Source of the DNA: Acidobacteriota bacterium
Lineage (GTDB): Bacteria > Acidobacteriota > Terriglobia > Acidiferrales > UBA7541
NCBI GenBank assembly: GCA_013289695.1
Contig: JABCZK010000028.1
Coordinates: forward strand, 1-59,692
Direction: 5' to 3'
DNA length: 59,692 bases
Made by a program: the position numbers and the translations under genes. Below are positions 8,594 through 18,011 of the stretch, piece by piece. The notes under the pieces are model-generated. The model was not told where the DNA came from and did no database searches. It saw only the letters and a list, made by a program, of their open reading frames with translations. Position 1 is the first letter of the stretch. Each line of letters opens with the position of its first letter.

Positions 8594-9652
8594 ATGTCTA
8601 CTGCCACGATGAAAGCTTTGCGCAAGATGCGTCCCCAGCGCGGAGCGCAACTCGAATCCGTTCCCATCCCAACGCCGGGCCCCGCCGACGTTCTCGTCCG
8701 CGTGCGCGCCGCTTCCATCTGCGGCACTGACCTGCACATCTACGGCTGGGACCGCTGGTCCGCTTCCCGCATTCATCCGCCGATGACCCTCGGGCACGAA
8801 TTCTGCGGCCACGTCGAAAAAGTCGGCTCCGAAGTCACTTCGGTCAAACCCGGCGACTTCGTCAGCGCCGAAATGCACGTCAATTGCGGCCATTGCCGCC
8901 CCTGCCGCATGGGCCAGCCGCACGTTTGCCAGAGTGTGAAAATCATCGGCATTGACGCCGACGGCTGCTTCGCCGAATACGTGCTCATTCCCATCCGCAA
9001 CATCTGGAAAATCGATCCCGCGATTCCCGAGCACTACGCCGCGATTCTCGATCCGCTCGGCAATGCCGTGCACACCGTGCTGGCCGGCGAGATCGCCGCG
9101 CAAAATGTAGTCGTCACGGGCGCCGGGCCAATCGGTCTGATGGCCATCAACGTCGCGCGCGCCTGTGGCGCCGCCATGATCTTTGCCACTGAAGTGAATC
9201 CGCATCGCCGCGAGCTGGCAATAAAAATGGGCGCGGACGAAGCTCTCGATCCCGCGCAAGCGGACGTGGTCGCGCGCGTCCGCGAAGCCACCGAAGGCGC
9301 GGGCGCCGACGTGCTGCTGGAAATGAGCGGCCATCCCGCCGCGATTCACCAAGGCTTCGAAATGCTGCGCCAGGGCGGCCGCGCCTCGTTGCTAGGGATT
9401 CCCAAGGATCCCGTCACGTTCGATCTGGTGAACGATGTAATTTTCAAAGGCGCCACCGTGCAAGGCATATACGGCCGCAAGATGTTCGAGACCTGGGTGC
9501 AGATGACGGAACTCTTGAAGCACCATCGCCTAAATCTCGAACCGCTTTTCAACGAGCGCGTGCCTCTCGACAAATTCGAACAAGCCTTCTCACTTCTGGA
9601 ATCCGGCCTCGCCGGTAAAATCCTGTTTTATCCTAACGGCGCAAATAAATAG
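8594..9652 (+). CDS. tdh: L-threonine 3-dehydrogenase
   Basis: A 352-residue zinc-dependent medium-chain dehydrogenase oxidising L-threonine to 2-amino-3-oxobutyrate with NAD+. Catalytic zinc site residues lie in SICGTDLHIYGWD and the GHEFCGHV helix. The structural zinc lobe reads CGHCRPCRMGQPHVC. The Rossmann glycine motif is VTGAGPIGLMA. The WD of GWDRW is typical of threonine dehydrogenases as opposed to sorbitol dehydrogenases. kbl begins 26 bases after the stop, giving the classic tdh-kbl pair for threonine to glycine plus acetyl-CoA. The start at ATG 8594 could instead be ATG 8609. Confidence 0.93.
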   Translation: MSTATMKALRKMRPQRGAQLESVPIPTPGPADVLVRVRAASICGTDLHIYGWDRWSASRIHPPMTLGHEFCGHVEKVGSEVTSVKPGDFVSAEMHVNCGHCRPCRMGQPHVCQSVKIIGIDADGCFAEYVLIPIRNIWKIDPAIPEHYAAILDPLGNAVHTVLAGEIAAQNVVVTGAGPIGLMAINVARACGAAMIFATEVNPHRRELAIKMGADEALDPAQADVVARVREATEGAGADVLLEMSGHPAAIHQGFEMLRQGGRASLLGIPKDPVTFDLVNDVIFKGATVQGIYGRKMFETWVQMTELLKHHRLNLEPLFNERVPLDKFEQAFSLLESGLAGKILFYPNGANK

Positions 9653-9678
9653 CGCGCCACGAATCCGCCGGAGGAATT

Positions 9679-10881
9679 ATGAGCACTGGCACACGTCCCC
9701 AACTTCAGTATGTGCATGATGCCATCGAAGACCTGAAAGCCAAGCATCTCTACTTCAACCTGAAAATTCTCGAAGGCGAGCAAAAACCCGTCGCGAATTT
9801 CGACGGCAAAGAAGTCATCAACCTCAGCTCGAATAATTATCTGGGCCTCACCACGCATCCGAAGCTCCGTCGCGCCGCCATCGAGGCCACGCGCAAATTC
9901 GGCGTCGGATCCGGCGCCGTACGCACCATCGCCGGGACGATGAAGATGCATATGGACCTGGAAGCGCAAATCGCGAGCTTCAAAAAAGTGGAAGCCTGCG
10001 TGGTCTTTCAATCCGGCTTCGCGGCCAACGCCGGCACCGTTTCCGCCATCCTCGGCAAAGACGATTTGGTCATCTCCGACGAACTGAATCACGCCTCCAT
10101 CATTGATGGCTGCCGCCTCTCGCGCGCCACCATCAAAGTCTTCAAGCACAAGGACGCCGCCGATTGCGAGCGCGTCCTGCAGGAAACCAAAGATTGGAAC
10201 GGCAAGAAGCTGCTCATCACCGATGGCGTCTTTTCCATGGACGGCGACATCGCGAATCTCCCCGCGCTCTGCGATCTCGCCGAAAAATATAATTGCATCA
10301 TGATGGTGGACGACGCGCATTCCTCCGGCGTTCTCGGAAGCCGCGGCCGCGGCACCATTGACCACCACAATTGCCACGGGCGCGTGGATATTCAGGTGGG
10401 CACGCTCAGCAAAGCCATCGGATCGATCGGCGGCTACGTCTGCGGCTCGCGCGATTTGATTGATTTCCTGCGGCAGCGCGCCAGGCCATTCCTTTTTTCC
10501 ACTTCGCATCCACCGTCGGTTACGGCCACTTGCCAAGCCGCATTCGAACTGCTGGATTCCGAAGCAGGCGAGAAGCTCATCAAAAAGCTGTGGGCCAATA
10601 CAAATTTCTTCAAGCGCAAACTCAAGAAACTGGGATTTGACACCGGCAAGAGTGAGACGCCGATCACGCCCATCATGGTCGGCGAAGCAGCCAAAGCATT
10701 TCAATTTTCGCGGGAATTATTCGCTGAAGGAGTTTTCGCCGGCGCGATCGGCTTTCCCACCGTCCCCGAAGGCAAAGCGCGACTGCGCACCATCGTCACC
10801 GCCACACACAAACGCGCCGACCTGGAACGCGCCGCCGAGATCATCGGCCGCGTAGGAAAAAAATTAGAAGTCGTCTCGTAA
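9679..10881 (+). CDS. kbl: glycine C-acetyltransferase (2-amino-3-ketobutyrate CoA ligase)
   Basis: A 400-residue PLP enzyme of the alpha-oxoamine synthase family. The motif VDDAHSSGVLG (Asp211, His213) contacts the cofactor, and Lys245 in GTLSKAIGSIGGY is the Schiff-base lysine. The start region INLSSNNYLGLTTHP and GSGAVRTIAGT are typical. The family also contains 8-amino-7-oxononanoate and serine palmitoyl synthases, but its position directly behind tdh makes the threonine-degrading enzyme by far the best call: 2-amino-3-oxobutyrate plus CoA to glycine plus acetyl-CoA. GGAGGAATT precedes ATG 9679. Confidence 0.93.
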   Translation: MSTGTRPQLQYVHDAIEDLKAKHLYFNLKILEGEQKPVANFDGKEVINLSSNNYLGLTTHPKLRRAAIEATRKFGVGSGAVRTIAGTMKMHMDLEAQIASFKKVEACVVFQSGFAANAGTVSAILGKDDLVISDELNHASIIDGCRLSRATIKVFKHKDAADCERVLQETKDWNGKKLLITDGVFSMDGDIANLPALCDLAEKYNCIMMVDDAHSSGVLGSRGRGTIDHHNCHGRVDIQVGTLSKAIGSIGGYVCGSRDLIDFLRQRARPFLFSTSHPPSVTATCQAAFELLDSEAGEKLIKKLWANTNFFKRKLKKLGFDTGKSETPITPIMVGEAAKAFQFSRELFAEGVFAGAIGFPTVPEGKARLRTIVTATHKRADLERAAEIIGRVGKKLEVVS

Positions 10882-10924
10882 CGCGAGCCAAATGCCGGCG
10901 CTACCCGCCACCGCCGCGCGAACT

Positions 10925-12538
10925 TCACACCACCGCTGCAGCAGCCGCCAACTGGGGCCGCATGTTCTTGTAAATCGCCAGCGCTACCGCGCCCATTCCC
11001 CAGATCACCACCACAAACGAAATCCACCCGCCCAGGTACGGCAGCATCCCCAACGCGCGCAAGATCGCCAAGCCCAGTGCCAGACGTCCCAGCGCCGCTC
11101 CTACGCCGGCACCTTCGCCCAGAATTTTTTCTCCCAGCCACCCGCCCACCAACACTTGTGCGGCATAAATCGTTATCACCCAAAACATCATCGCGGAAAT
11201 TCCCACTCCCAATCCCACCACCGTGATGCACACGATGACTGCCGCAATGGGTATCGCGAACAAGAACAGTACGCCGAATCCGATCGCCGGTGCGGTCTTG
11301 GCGCATGCCTTCACCGCGTCAAAGTAGAAACCGGGCACCAGGAACAGCAGCACCAGCCCGAACAAAAAGCTCGCGCCCCATTTCAAGATCTGGTGCACGT
11401 AGTAGCGCCCCGACGAGTAACGGGTTTCCGATCCGCTCTTGGTAATCGTCCAATCCAGCGGGCTGCCCAGTTTCGCGCCTGTTGAAACGTCCGGTGGCTG
11501 CCGCAGTTGGGCCGTCGTCTGTCCTGCGATCTCCGCCCGTGACCCAATCGTCAGGTTTCCACCGCGAATCCTCGCGTTGCGCCCCAACTGGCCGTTGATG
11601 TCCACATCTCCCGAAAACGCGAGCAAATCTCCCACCAGTTTCCCGTTCACTTCCAAGTGCCCGGAGCCCGTCGTCAATGTGCCATTCACTTTTGCGTCCT
11701 GATCCAGGTTCACATCGCCGGCCCACGCCAGCACATTTCGCGCGATCGTGCCATAAAGCTGCAAGTTCTGCACCATCGCGCGCACATTTCCATCGACCGG
11801 GCCATTCACGCGTAATTCCTGACTGAAGGCAATTATGTCGCCCTTGATGTGCCCGTTCACCGTCACGCTGTGCGAAAATATGATCAGGTCGCCTTCCACG
11901 TCGCCATCAATCCGCGTGGAAGCCGCCGACACAATTAAATCTGTATGTATCACTTCACCCGCCGGCAGCGAATAATTCGGATCGCCATGCTTCAGCTCCG
12001 CGGCTCCGGCGGAGGGAGGCAGCGCCACCGCAAGGGCCAGCGCACCCATCACCACCGCCAGCGCCGTGGTGCGACGCAGGTGACGCCGCAACAGCCACAT
12101 CACCACCAGACCCAGTGTACCCATCGCCAGAAGTTCGATCAGACTTCGCATCGCGTCCCATCCTTTCCAGAATGCACCGCTGAAAAAAAGCATGGTCAGT
12201 AGATTTCCTTGCGTAAAACCGGCCTGAGCCGCCTGCGCTTGCCACGGCTCGATGAATCCGCTCCACACCGTGTAGGCTCCGCCCGCGCTCAGCCCCAGCG
12301 CCGAAATCCAGCCCCACGGCGCGCCGCCATGTTCCGGCGCTTGCACCAGCCGCGCGGGGACTGACTCATCGTCCGCTTCCAGCGATTCGCGCAGCCAGAC
12401 ACTCTCTGTTTGCAACGCGCGCAGCAGCCCGCGGCATTCCGTGCACGTAGCCGCGTGGGAGCGCACTTCCTCCGCGTGGTCCGCATCGAGCTGCCCTTCC
12501 ATATACAGCAGGCACGTCATTTCATCGAAGTGGCTCAT
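10925..12538 (-). CDS. zinc-finger anti-sigma factor fused to bactofilin-like membrane protein
   Basis: A 537-residue mosaic. Residues 1-45 form a putative anti-sigma zinc finger with H28, C32 and C35 (HAATCTEC, HxxxCxxC). Hydrophobic segments lie at about 75-97, 135-158 and 163-187. Residues about 195-345 are a repetitive beta-helix of the polymer-forming bactofilin type (IDGDVEGDL, VNGHIKGDI, VNGPVDGNV, VNGKLVGDL, INGQLGRNA). The C-terminal 150 residues hold about five more membrane segments. Its start overlaps the stop of the ECF sigma gene by 4 bases (ATGA), so it is very probably the cognate anti-sigma. The predicted topology puts the finger in the cytoplasm and the beta-helix outside; this is inferred. 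Confidence 0.85.
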   Translation of the reverse strand: MSHFDEMTCLLYMEGQLDADHAEEVRSHAATCTECRGLLRALQTESVWLRESLEADDESVPARLVQAPEHGGAPWGWISALGLSAGGAYTVWSGFIEPWQAQAAQAGFTQGNLLTMLFFSGAFWKGWDAMRSLIELLAMGTLGLVVMWLLRRHLRRTTALAVVMGALALAVALPPSAGAAELKHGDPNYSLPAGEVIHTDLIVSAASTRIDGDVEGDLIIFSHSVTVNGHIKGDIIAFSQELRVNGPVDGNVRAMVQNLQLYGTIARNVLAWAGDVNLDQDAKVNGTLTTGSGHLEVNGKLVGDLLAFSGDVDINGQLGRNARIRGGNLTIGSRAEIAGQTTAQLRQPPDVSTGAKLGSPLDWTITKSGSETRYSSGRYYVHQILKWGASFLFGLVLLFLVPGFYFDAVKACAKTAPAIGFGVLFLFAIPIAAVIVCITVVGLGVGISAMMFWVITIYAAQVLVGGWLGEKILGEGAGVGAALGRLALGLAILRALGMLPYLGGWISFVVVIWGMGAVALAIYKNMRPQLAAAAAVV

Positions 12539-13149
12539 GACCTTCCCCCGGCAGCCGCGCCCTGCAATCCGCCGCCGCTTTCCGCCAGCACATCGCGCAA
12601 TTGATGACGCGCGCGCAGCAATAGCACTCCCACGAACGCTCGCCGCACTCCGAGCGTGTCCGCGATTTCTTCGTAGCTCATCTCCGAGTAATAGCGCAGC
12701 ACCAGCGCCATGCGTGCGCGGTCCGGCAATTTCGCCAGGCCGGCGCGAACGTGTTTGCTGTCGTGATCTATTTGTAGTTGTTCGAGCTGACTCGGATCAG
12801 GATGTTCCAGCGGCAGCGTCTCCAGGTCACCTGTTTCCAGGTCCTGACGAATCCGCCGCCGGCGTAGCGTGTCCCAACAATGATTGCTCGCAACTTTGTA
12901 TAGCCACGCCGTAAAGGGCCGCGACGAGTCGTACATCCCGAGTTTTTGCCGTACCTTCATAAATATTTCCGTGGTGGCGTCTTCCGCATCTTCGCGCGTG
13001 GGCAATGCCCGCCGGCAGAATCGGAAAATCGCCGGAGCATACTGGCCATACAGGTCGCCCCAGGCGTCCGAATCGCCCGCCCGGACCTGCGCTAGCAAAT
13101 CCGCTAGTTCCGCGGTACTCATCTCGCCGATGCTCTTGCGTCGCTCCAT
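12535..13149 (-). CDS. ECF-type RNA polymerase sigma factor
   Basis: A 204-residue sigma factor. Region 2 spans about 22-100 (DLYGQYAPAIFRFCRRAL … AEDATTEIFMKVRQKLG … FTAWLYKVASNHCWDTLRRRR). Region 4 spans about 135-190, with the helix-turn-helix SYEEIADTLGVRRAFVGVLLLRARHQL. There is no region 1.1 or 3, as in ECF factors. It shares ATGA with the downstream anti-sigma gene, indicating translational coupling. The regulon cannot be read from the window. The 340-bp gap upstream presumably holds an autoregulated promoter, but I could not identify a clear one. Confidence 0.93.
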   Translation of the reverse strand: MERRKSIGEMSTAELADLLAQVRAGDSDAWGDLYGQYAPAIFRFCRRALPTREDAEDATTEIFMKVRQKLGMYDSSRPFTAWLYKVASNHCWDTLRRRRIRQDLETGDLETLPLEHPDPSQLEQLQIDHDSKHVRAGLAKLPDRARMALVLRYYSEMSYEEIADTLGVRRAFVGVLLLRARHQLRDVLAESGGGLQGAAAGGRS

Positions 13150-13387
13150 AGATGAATACGTATGATCCTATCGAAATATTTCAAATCCGTGACAGATCAG
13201 TGGCTTACAACGTGGCGCAAGCCCGCCCGCCGCAATAGGGCAATTTTGCCTGTCCGAATTATCCTGCCAGCTGCATCGAGCTCGAACGGCAACGGCAGGG
13301 GAACGCCATGCCGTCGCCGCCCACGTCACGCATTCTCCCTACAGGCTGTACATTGCACATTATAATGCACTTACGGTTGACATGACC
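13150..13387. other. intergenic region upstream of the sigma factor gene
   Basis: No gene seen. It contains a perfect 10-bp palindrome CATTATAATG at 13358-13367, which on the minus strand supplies a TATAAT -10 element about 210 bases ahead of the sigma factor gene. No good -35 box sits at 17 bases from it, so it is only a possible promoter or operator. Confidence 0.3.
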
Positions 13388-13436
13388 CCAAAAGAAACAC
13401 GGCCCGGCGACTTCCAGACTGGATGGCCACCGGGCC
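13388..13436 (-). terminator. terminator of the TonB receptor gene
   Basis: On the minus strand GGCCCGG (13436-13430) pairs with CCGGGCC (13407-13401) around a 22-nt loop, followed by the T-rich tail GTGTTTCTTTT. It lies about 55 bases beyond the receptor stop codon. Confidence 0.55.
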
Positions 13437-13489
13437 GCTGATGCTATCGAAAATCTGGTGATCGAACCTCGAGCCCTCCCCGCGGCCCC

Positions 13490-16400
13490 CTAGAACGTGA
13501 ATTTAGCCGCGAGCTGTATCCCGCGTGGCGCGCCACCACCCAAGAACGGGTTGCCGATTCCAACATCGCCCGTCGCGCTCAGACCGTAAAATTTCTGGCT
13601 TACTCCGTTTGTCCCGATGCCCTGTTGCGCCGCATCGGCAATGAACGCTGGCAGGAACGGGTTTGAAAAGTTCGGATGATTCAGGATATTGAAAAATTCC
13701 GCTCGCAGTTGCATCCCCAAACGTTCGGTAATCTGCGTGTTCTTATAAATCGCGAAATCCCACTGCTTGAAGCTGGGTCCACGCAACGCGTCACGCCCTT
13801 CGTTACCGAAGTGCCGCGTGCCAGGAACGCAGTTCTGATCCGGTCCGTCGCCTGAGGCTTCAAAATCGAGCAAAGGTTGCCCCGACAGCGGAGTGCATGG
13901 CGTTGCGAATGAGGCAAGGTTCAGGAATTGCGCCGGATTGTTCGGTTGATATTGAATCGGCGCGACGACGTCCGGGCGATCAAATAACTCGCCGCTTCCG
14001 CTGAAATCGCCTTCAAAGTTGTAGTTCAGCTGAAACGGCTGGCCGTCCTGCAGCGTCACCGCGCTGTTCAACCCCCATCCGTTCTTCAATTTTTGCCAGT
14101 CTCCGCCCATGTGCGGTAAATCGTAGGCGAAGATCCATGTAAAGCGGTTGCGAATGTCAAAGTTCGAGTTGCCATATTCAAGGTTTGGCCTGGTGCTGTC
14201 ATTCGGCTGAGCGGTATTGGGCTCAAAATCAAAACTGTCGCTAGCCGTATCCAGTGAATGTGACCAGACGTAGTTGACGATAGACGTTACGCCGTGCCAT
14301 CCATTCACACGCAAGCTGGTTTGCAGGGAGTTGTAATTGGATCGCGCGTTTGCTTGCAACTGGTTGATGTAGAAAGCACCATACGGATTGCTGGCAAAAA
14401 CGCGAGTAACACCTGAGTTCGTCAGGGCTGAGTTGATACATCCGGGGCCTCCATCCGGGAAGCACGGAGCTCCAGTCGAAGACGTATTCGCCTGCGCAAA
14501 CGCGATGTCAGACGCATTGATCGTTGCCTGATTCGGTTGGTTCAGGTCAAGATAATGGAATAGCCGGTGCCCCTGCGCGCCCACGTACCCAACCTGCAGT
14601 ATTACCTTGCTCGAGATCTGCTGCTGCACGTTGAGGTTGTAATTCTCCATATAGGGCGTCGGAAGGTTACGGTTGATCGCGAAAATGCTTCCGCCCGGCG
14701 TGCTGGAGGGTGGCGTGAATACGGGCACGTTCTGGGCGATTGGCCCTGCCGCAGTTCCCACCGAGAAAATCGGCGCCGGGCCCGCAGGGTTGTACGCAAC
14801 GCCTGGACAGAAACTGCAGTTGTATGGCAGCTCGCCGAGAAACACGTCCTGAGAAACCGAGTCGTAAAAGAGCCCCCACCCCGCTCTAACCACAGTGTGG
14901 CCTTTGCCAAAGGGATCCCAAGCCAGACTCACACGCGGTCCGAAATTCTTGTAGTCGGGCTGATAAACCTGGCTCAGTCCCGGTTGACCCAGTTGCGTCA
15001 GAGTGACGGTTGGATCGAAGGACGTTATGTTCGTGAAGAGATCATTTTTTTCGCCTACCACGCCGTAATAATCCCAGCGTAATCCGTAGTCGAGCGTCAA
15101 TCGCGAATTAAACTGGTAAGTATCCTGAACATACAAACCGTCATTGTTCTGGTAGGTATGGCGAATCGAGTTGCCCAGCGACTGGCCGCCTTCCTTCACG
15201 TCCGGCGTTCCGCTTAGAAAATCGTCCACACTGTCGAAATTTAGTTTTCCCCGGTAATTCACTCCGAAGAACTGTTGAATGGTCGTCCGCCGGTACTCGT
15301 ACCCGAATTTCACATCGTGCTTTCCGATCTTCCACGAAAAATTATCCAGCGCCTGCCAGTTGGAATCCACGCGATGCCGGGGAGTCGAATGGTTTGCGCC
15401 AAGCTGCGAAAAAGGGCTCACATCAATCACCGGCAGCCCCTGGTTGGAAGTCACGGCGCCAGTACAAGCCGCTGTGGTCGTCGCCGCGCAGAGCCCCACG
15501 CTGCTCGGCTCGAAATTCTGGTCCTGCGGAAAAAATCCTTCCGCGAAGCGGTTCCAGCCAAGCCGTGCTTCATTCACTTTGTTCGATGAAAGCACGCTCA
15601 CATACGAGATCGAAACCAGCTGCACCCTCGTTGGCGTGAACGTATTGAATCCCGGCAGCACGCCGCCGCCCGTCAGCGCCAGCGGAAAACTCTGCACGCT
15701 GTCTCCAAAATAGTAGCGCCCGGTCAAAATATTGTTTTGGTTGACGTTGTGATCCACTTTAGCAATCAGGCTGGTTAATTTGTTGAACGAAGGCGCCACC
15801 ACCGAGGCGGCCAAGGCAGGGGCCGTACAATTCGTGTTCCCAGGGAGGTTTGGTAGCGGCCACGGGTCGCCGTTCGGGTAGTGCGCCAACAGGGCGGTAA
15901 TGACGGAATTGGAAGATACCAGCGAAGCCGGATCCGGCACGCAAGCCACGCTTACCGTCCCCACCCTCTCCTGCTGCCCCTCATAATCCACATAGAAAAA
16001 CGTCTTGTCCCTTATAATTGGACCGCCCAGTGACGCACCGAATTGATTGTTGTGAAAGGGCGCCTGCGTCGTTCCCACCGGATTGAAATAATTTCGCGCA
16101 TCCAGGGCGTTGTTCCGAAAGTAATCGAAGAAATCTCCGTGCAGTTGGTTCTGCCCGCTCTTGGTCACGATATTGATCACTGCGCCGGCGTTGCGTCCGT
16201 ATTCAGCCTGGTAATTGGACAGCACCTTCAATTCGCTCACCGCATCAATCGGCAATATCGTTGCCGGCGTCCCGAACACCCCCGCTTCATTAATCGCGGG
16301 ATCGTTCCGGTAGCCGTCGTTCATGTCCGTGCCATCTAGCAGAAAGTTATTCGCCCGTCCGCGCGCCCCATTCATTGAAAACGTTCCGTAGGATCCCGGA

Positions 16401-16939
16401 GAATCGGAAATCTGGTCAGGCGAACCCGCAACGCCAGGCGTCAAATAGATCAATTTCGTATAGTCGCGTCCGTTCACCGGCAAATCTTTGACGGTATCCT
16501 GCGTGAGCGTTCCACCCAGCGTATCGTTGGTTGAATCCACCTGCGGCAAATCCTCGCCCGCCACCACGATCTGCTGGTTCACCTGCCCCGGCTTCAGCAC
16601 CGCATCAATCCGCTTCTCGGTTGCCACGTCCACCACCACGCCGGTCGTCACCGTCTTCTGGAACCCGCTCATAGAAACCGAGACGGCGTACGTCCCGATC
16701 TGTAGCTCCGGCACCAGATAACTGCCGTCTGTGTTCGTCTGCGTGATCCGGTCAATTCCTGTGTCCACATTGTGGATCGTCACCGTCGCGCCCACCAACG
16801 CCGCGCCGCTACTGTCCGTCACCGTCCCCTGAATCGTTCCACGGAATGTTTGCGCCCAGCCCGGCGCTGCCGCCAGCATCGTCAATAGAATCGCGCACAC
16901 GCTCGCAACAACTACACCCCAGCGGCTAGAAATCTTCAT
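13490..16939 (-). CDS. Oar-like TonB-dependent receptor with carboxypeptidase-regulatory-like domain
   Basis: A 1149-residue outer-membrane protein. A signal peptide (1-29, ending GWAQ) is followed by a carboxypeptidase-regulatory-like fold (about 32-110: GTIQGTVTDSSGAALVGATV … DGSYLVPELQIGTYAVSV). The plug domain is at about 120-240 (PVNGRDYTKLIYLTPGV … LKVLSNYQAEYGRNAGAVINIVTKSG), then a long 22-strand barrel ending in phenylalanine (QLAAKFTF). Such Oar-like proteins import large ligands or export proteins and are highly expanded in Acidobacteriota. No TonB, ExbB or substrate enzyme is adjacent, so the ligand is unknown. AGGAGAAAACC precedes the ATG. Confidence 0.92.
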   Translation of the reverse strand: MKISSRWGVVVASVCAILLTMLAAAPGWAQTFRGTIQGTVTDSSGAALVGATVTIHNVDTGIDRITQTNTDGSYLVPELQIGTYAVSVSMSGFQKTVTTGVVVDVATEKRIDAVLKPGQVNQQIVVAGEDLPQVDSTNDTLGGTLTQDTVKDLPVNGRDYTKLIYLTPGVAGSPDQISDSPGSYGTFSMNGARGRANNFLLDGTDMNDGYRNDPAINEAGVFGTPATILPIDAVSELKVLSNYQAEYGRNAGAVINIVTKSGQNQLHGDFFDYFRNNALDARNYFNPVGTTQAPFHNNQFGASLGGPIIRDKTFFYVDYEGQQERVGTVSVACVPDPASLVSSNSVITALLAHYPNGDPWPLPNLPGNTNCTAPALAASVVAPSFNKLTSLIAKVDHNVNQNNILTGRYYFGDSVQSFPLALTGGGVLPGFNTFTPTRVQLVSISYVSVLSSNKVNEARLGWNRFAEGFFPQDQNFEPSSVGLCAATTTAACTGAVTSNQGLPVIDVSPFSQLGANHSTPRHRVDSNWQALDNFSWKIGKHDVKFGYEYRRTTIQQFFGVNYRGKLNFDSVDDFLSGTPDVKEGGQSLGNSIRHTYQNNDGLYVQDTYQFNSRLTLDYGLRWDYYGVVGEKNDLFTNITSFDPTVTLTQLGQPGLSQVYQPDYKNFGPRVSLAWDPFGKGHTVVRAGWGLFYDSVSQDVFLGELPYNCSFCPGVAYNPAGPAPIFSVGTAAGPIAQNVPVFTPPSSTPGGSIFAINRNLPTPYMENYNLNVQQQISSKVILQVGYVGAQGHRLFHYLDLNQPNQATINASDIAFAQANTSSTGAPCFPDGGPGCINSALTNSGVTRVFASNPYGAFYINQLQANARSNYNSLQTSLRVNGWHGVTSIVNYVWSHSLDTASDSFDFEPNTAQPNDSTRPNLEYGNSNFDIRNRFTWIFAYDLPHMGGDWQKLKNGWGLNSAVTLQDGQPFQLNYNFEGDFSGSGELFDRPDVVAPIQYQPNNPAQFLNLASFATPCTPLSGQPLLDFEASGDGPDQNCVPGTRHFGNEGRDALRGPSFKQWDFAIYKNTQITERLGMQLRAEFFNILNHPNFSNPFLPAFIADAAQQGIGTNGVSQKFYGLSATGDVGIGNPFLGGGAPRGIQLAAKFTF

Positions 16940-17241
16940 GGTTTTCTCCTGTGCAGGCTTATACGACTTCTGGGCAGGCTTGTCCCATCAAAAATGCAAA
17001 TGACCGCTATGAATCCTGCGGACGACTCCCCGGGCCCCACCAATCCACCCCTCAAAATTGCTGGTATACCTATAAGCCTCAACGGGATGGGGAGTCAAGC
17101 AAGTTATCTGGCAGGAAACGTCTTTTCGCTCGACGGCATCGCGTCACGCGGCCGCTTCCATACCACGCGCTAAACGTACCTCTCGTGTTGCGGGGCGCTG
17201 CGGCGTGTTGCGGGGGGCTTCCAAGGCCGTTCGCCAACGCT
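16940..17241. other. intergenic region, receptor/YceI
   Basis: No gene seen. It holds the 5' region of the minus-strand receptor gene and the 3' flank of the YceI gene. A short direct repeat GTGTTGCGGGG occurs twice within 25 bases (around 17183-17215). No clear promoter or terminator could be assigned. Confidence 0.35.
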
Positions 17242-17871
17242 TCAGTTCTGCGCCACCGGCGCGGTGCCGTTCACCGTATCCAGATGAAATTGCACCAGCA
17301 CCGTGTTGGCAATCTTGTCGAACGGCAGGTTATGCGTCATTTCAAAATCCCGCCGGTTGAACGAAAAACTCCCGTCAATCCATTCATGCCCATCATCCTG
17401 CCGAAGCAGCGTAATGGAGACCGAAACCGGCTGGGTGATTCCGCGTATCGTGAGTTCTCCATCCATGTGAAATTTCGAGGGCGCACCGTCCGAGGCAATG
17501 CTCTTGGACCCGAACCGAATCTTGGGGTGTTCTTCGACCGCAAAAAAATTCTTCCCTTTCACCTCTTTGTCTCTCAACCCGCTTCCGGTGGTTACACTTG
17601 CCGCCTCGATTTCGAGTACCAACGAAGCGTCTGCAAATTTGTCCCCGGGCATCTTCATATTCGCTTCCCAGGAGTGGAACACGCCGACGACCTTCGCGAA
17701 CGTCGAGCTGGAGTGAAATTCGATCCGGCTGCTCGTTTTCACAACGTAGCGGCTGTCCTCATCTTGCGCTGCGGATGCCAGCGAGCCAGCCCCGAAAATC
17801 AAGAGCATGCACGCAGCGAGTCCCCGCACCACCGAAGCGCGTCGGAACAAACCTTCCCAGTAATGCGGCAT
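17242..17871 (-). CDS. YceI family periplasmic protein
   Basis: A 209-residue exported protein: a signal peptide (1-35, LASAAQ) followed by one YceI beta-barrel (about 40-200). The family fingerprints are SRIEFHSSSTFAKVVGVFHSWEA, FFAVEEHPKIRFGSKSI, MDGELTIRGITQPVSV and INRRDF-like FNRRDFEM. YceI proteins bind isoprenoid or amphiphilic lipids in the periplasm and are often induced by stress; no enzymatic role is established. It is divergent from polA, with about 140 bases between the start codons. Confidence 0.9.
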   Translation of the reverse strand: MPHYWEGLFRRASVVRGLAACMLLIFGAGSLASAAQDEDSRYVVKTSSRIEFHSSSTFAKVVGVFHSWEANMKMPGDKFADASLVLEIEAASVTTGSGLRDKEVKGKNFFAVEEHPKIRFGSKSIASDGAPSKFHMDGELTIRGITQPVSVSITLLRQDDGHEWIDGSFSFNRRDFEMTHNLPFDKIANTVLVQFHLDTVNGTAPVAQN

Positions 17872-18011
17872 ACGTCAAATATATGCGAACCCCCAGCGAA
17901 TCACCAACAAGCCCAGAAGCACGGGGGGCGGCGTGCGCTCGCTCCTAAGTGGCCCGCCTCTCCCCGTCTGCTATACTTTCTTTCCCGCGCCCCACGCGCC
18001 GGAAAGCCAGC

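Noticed and set aside
9628..10704. 358-residue minus-strand frame opposite kbl
   Set aside because: Antisense shadow; the plus strand encodes an intact PLP enzyme. The 8492-9352 frame opposite tdh is rejected for the same reason.
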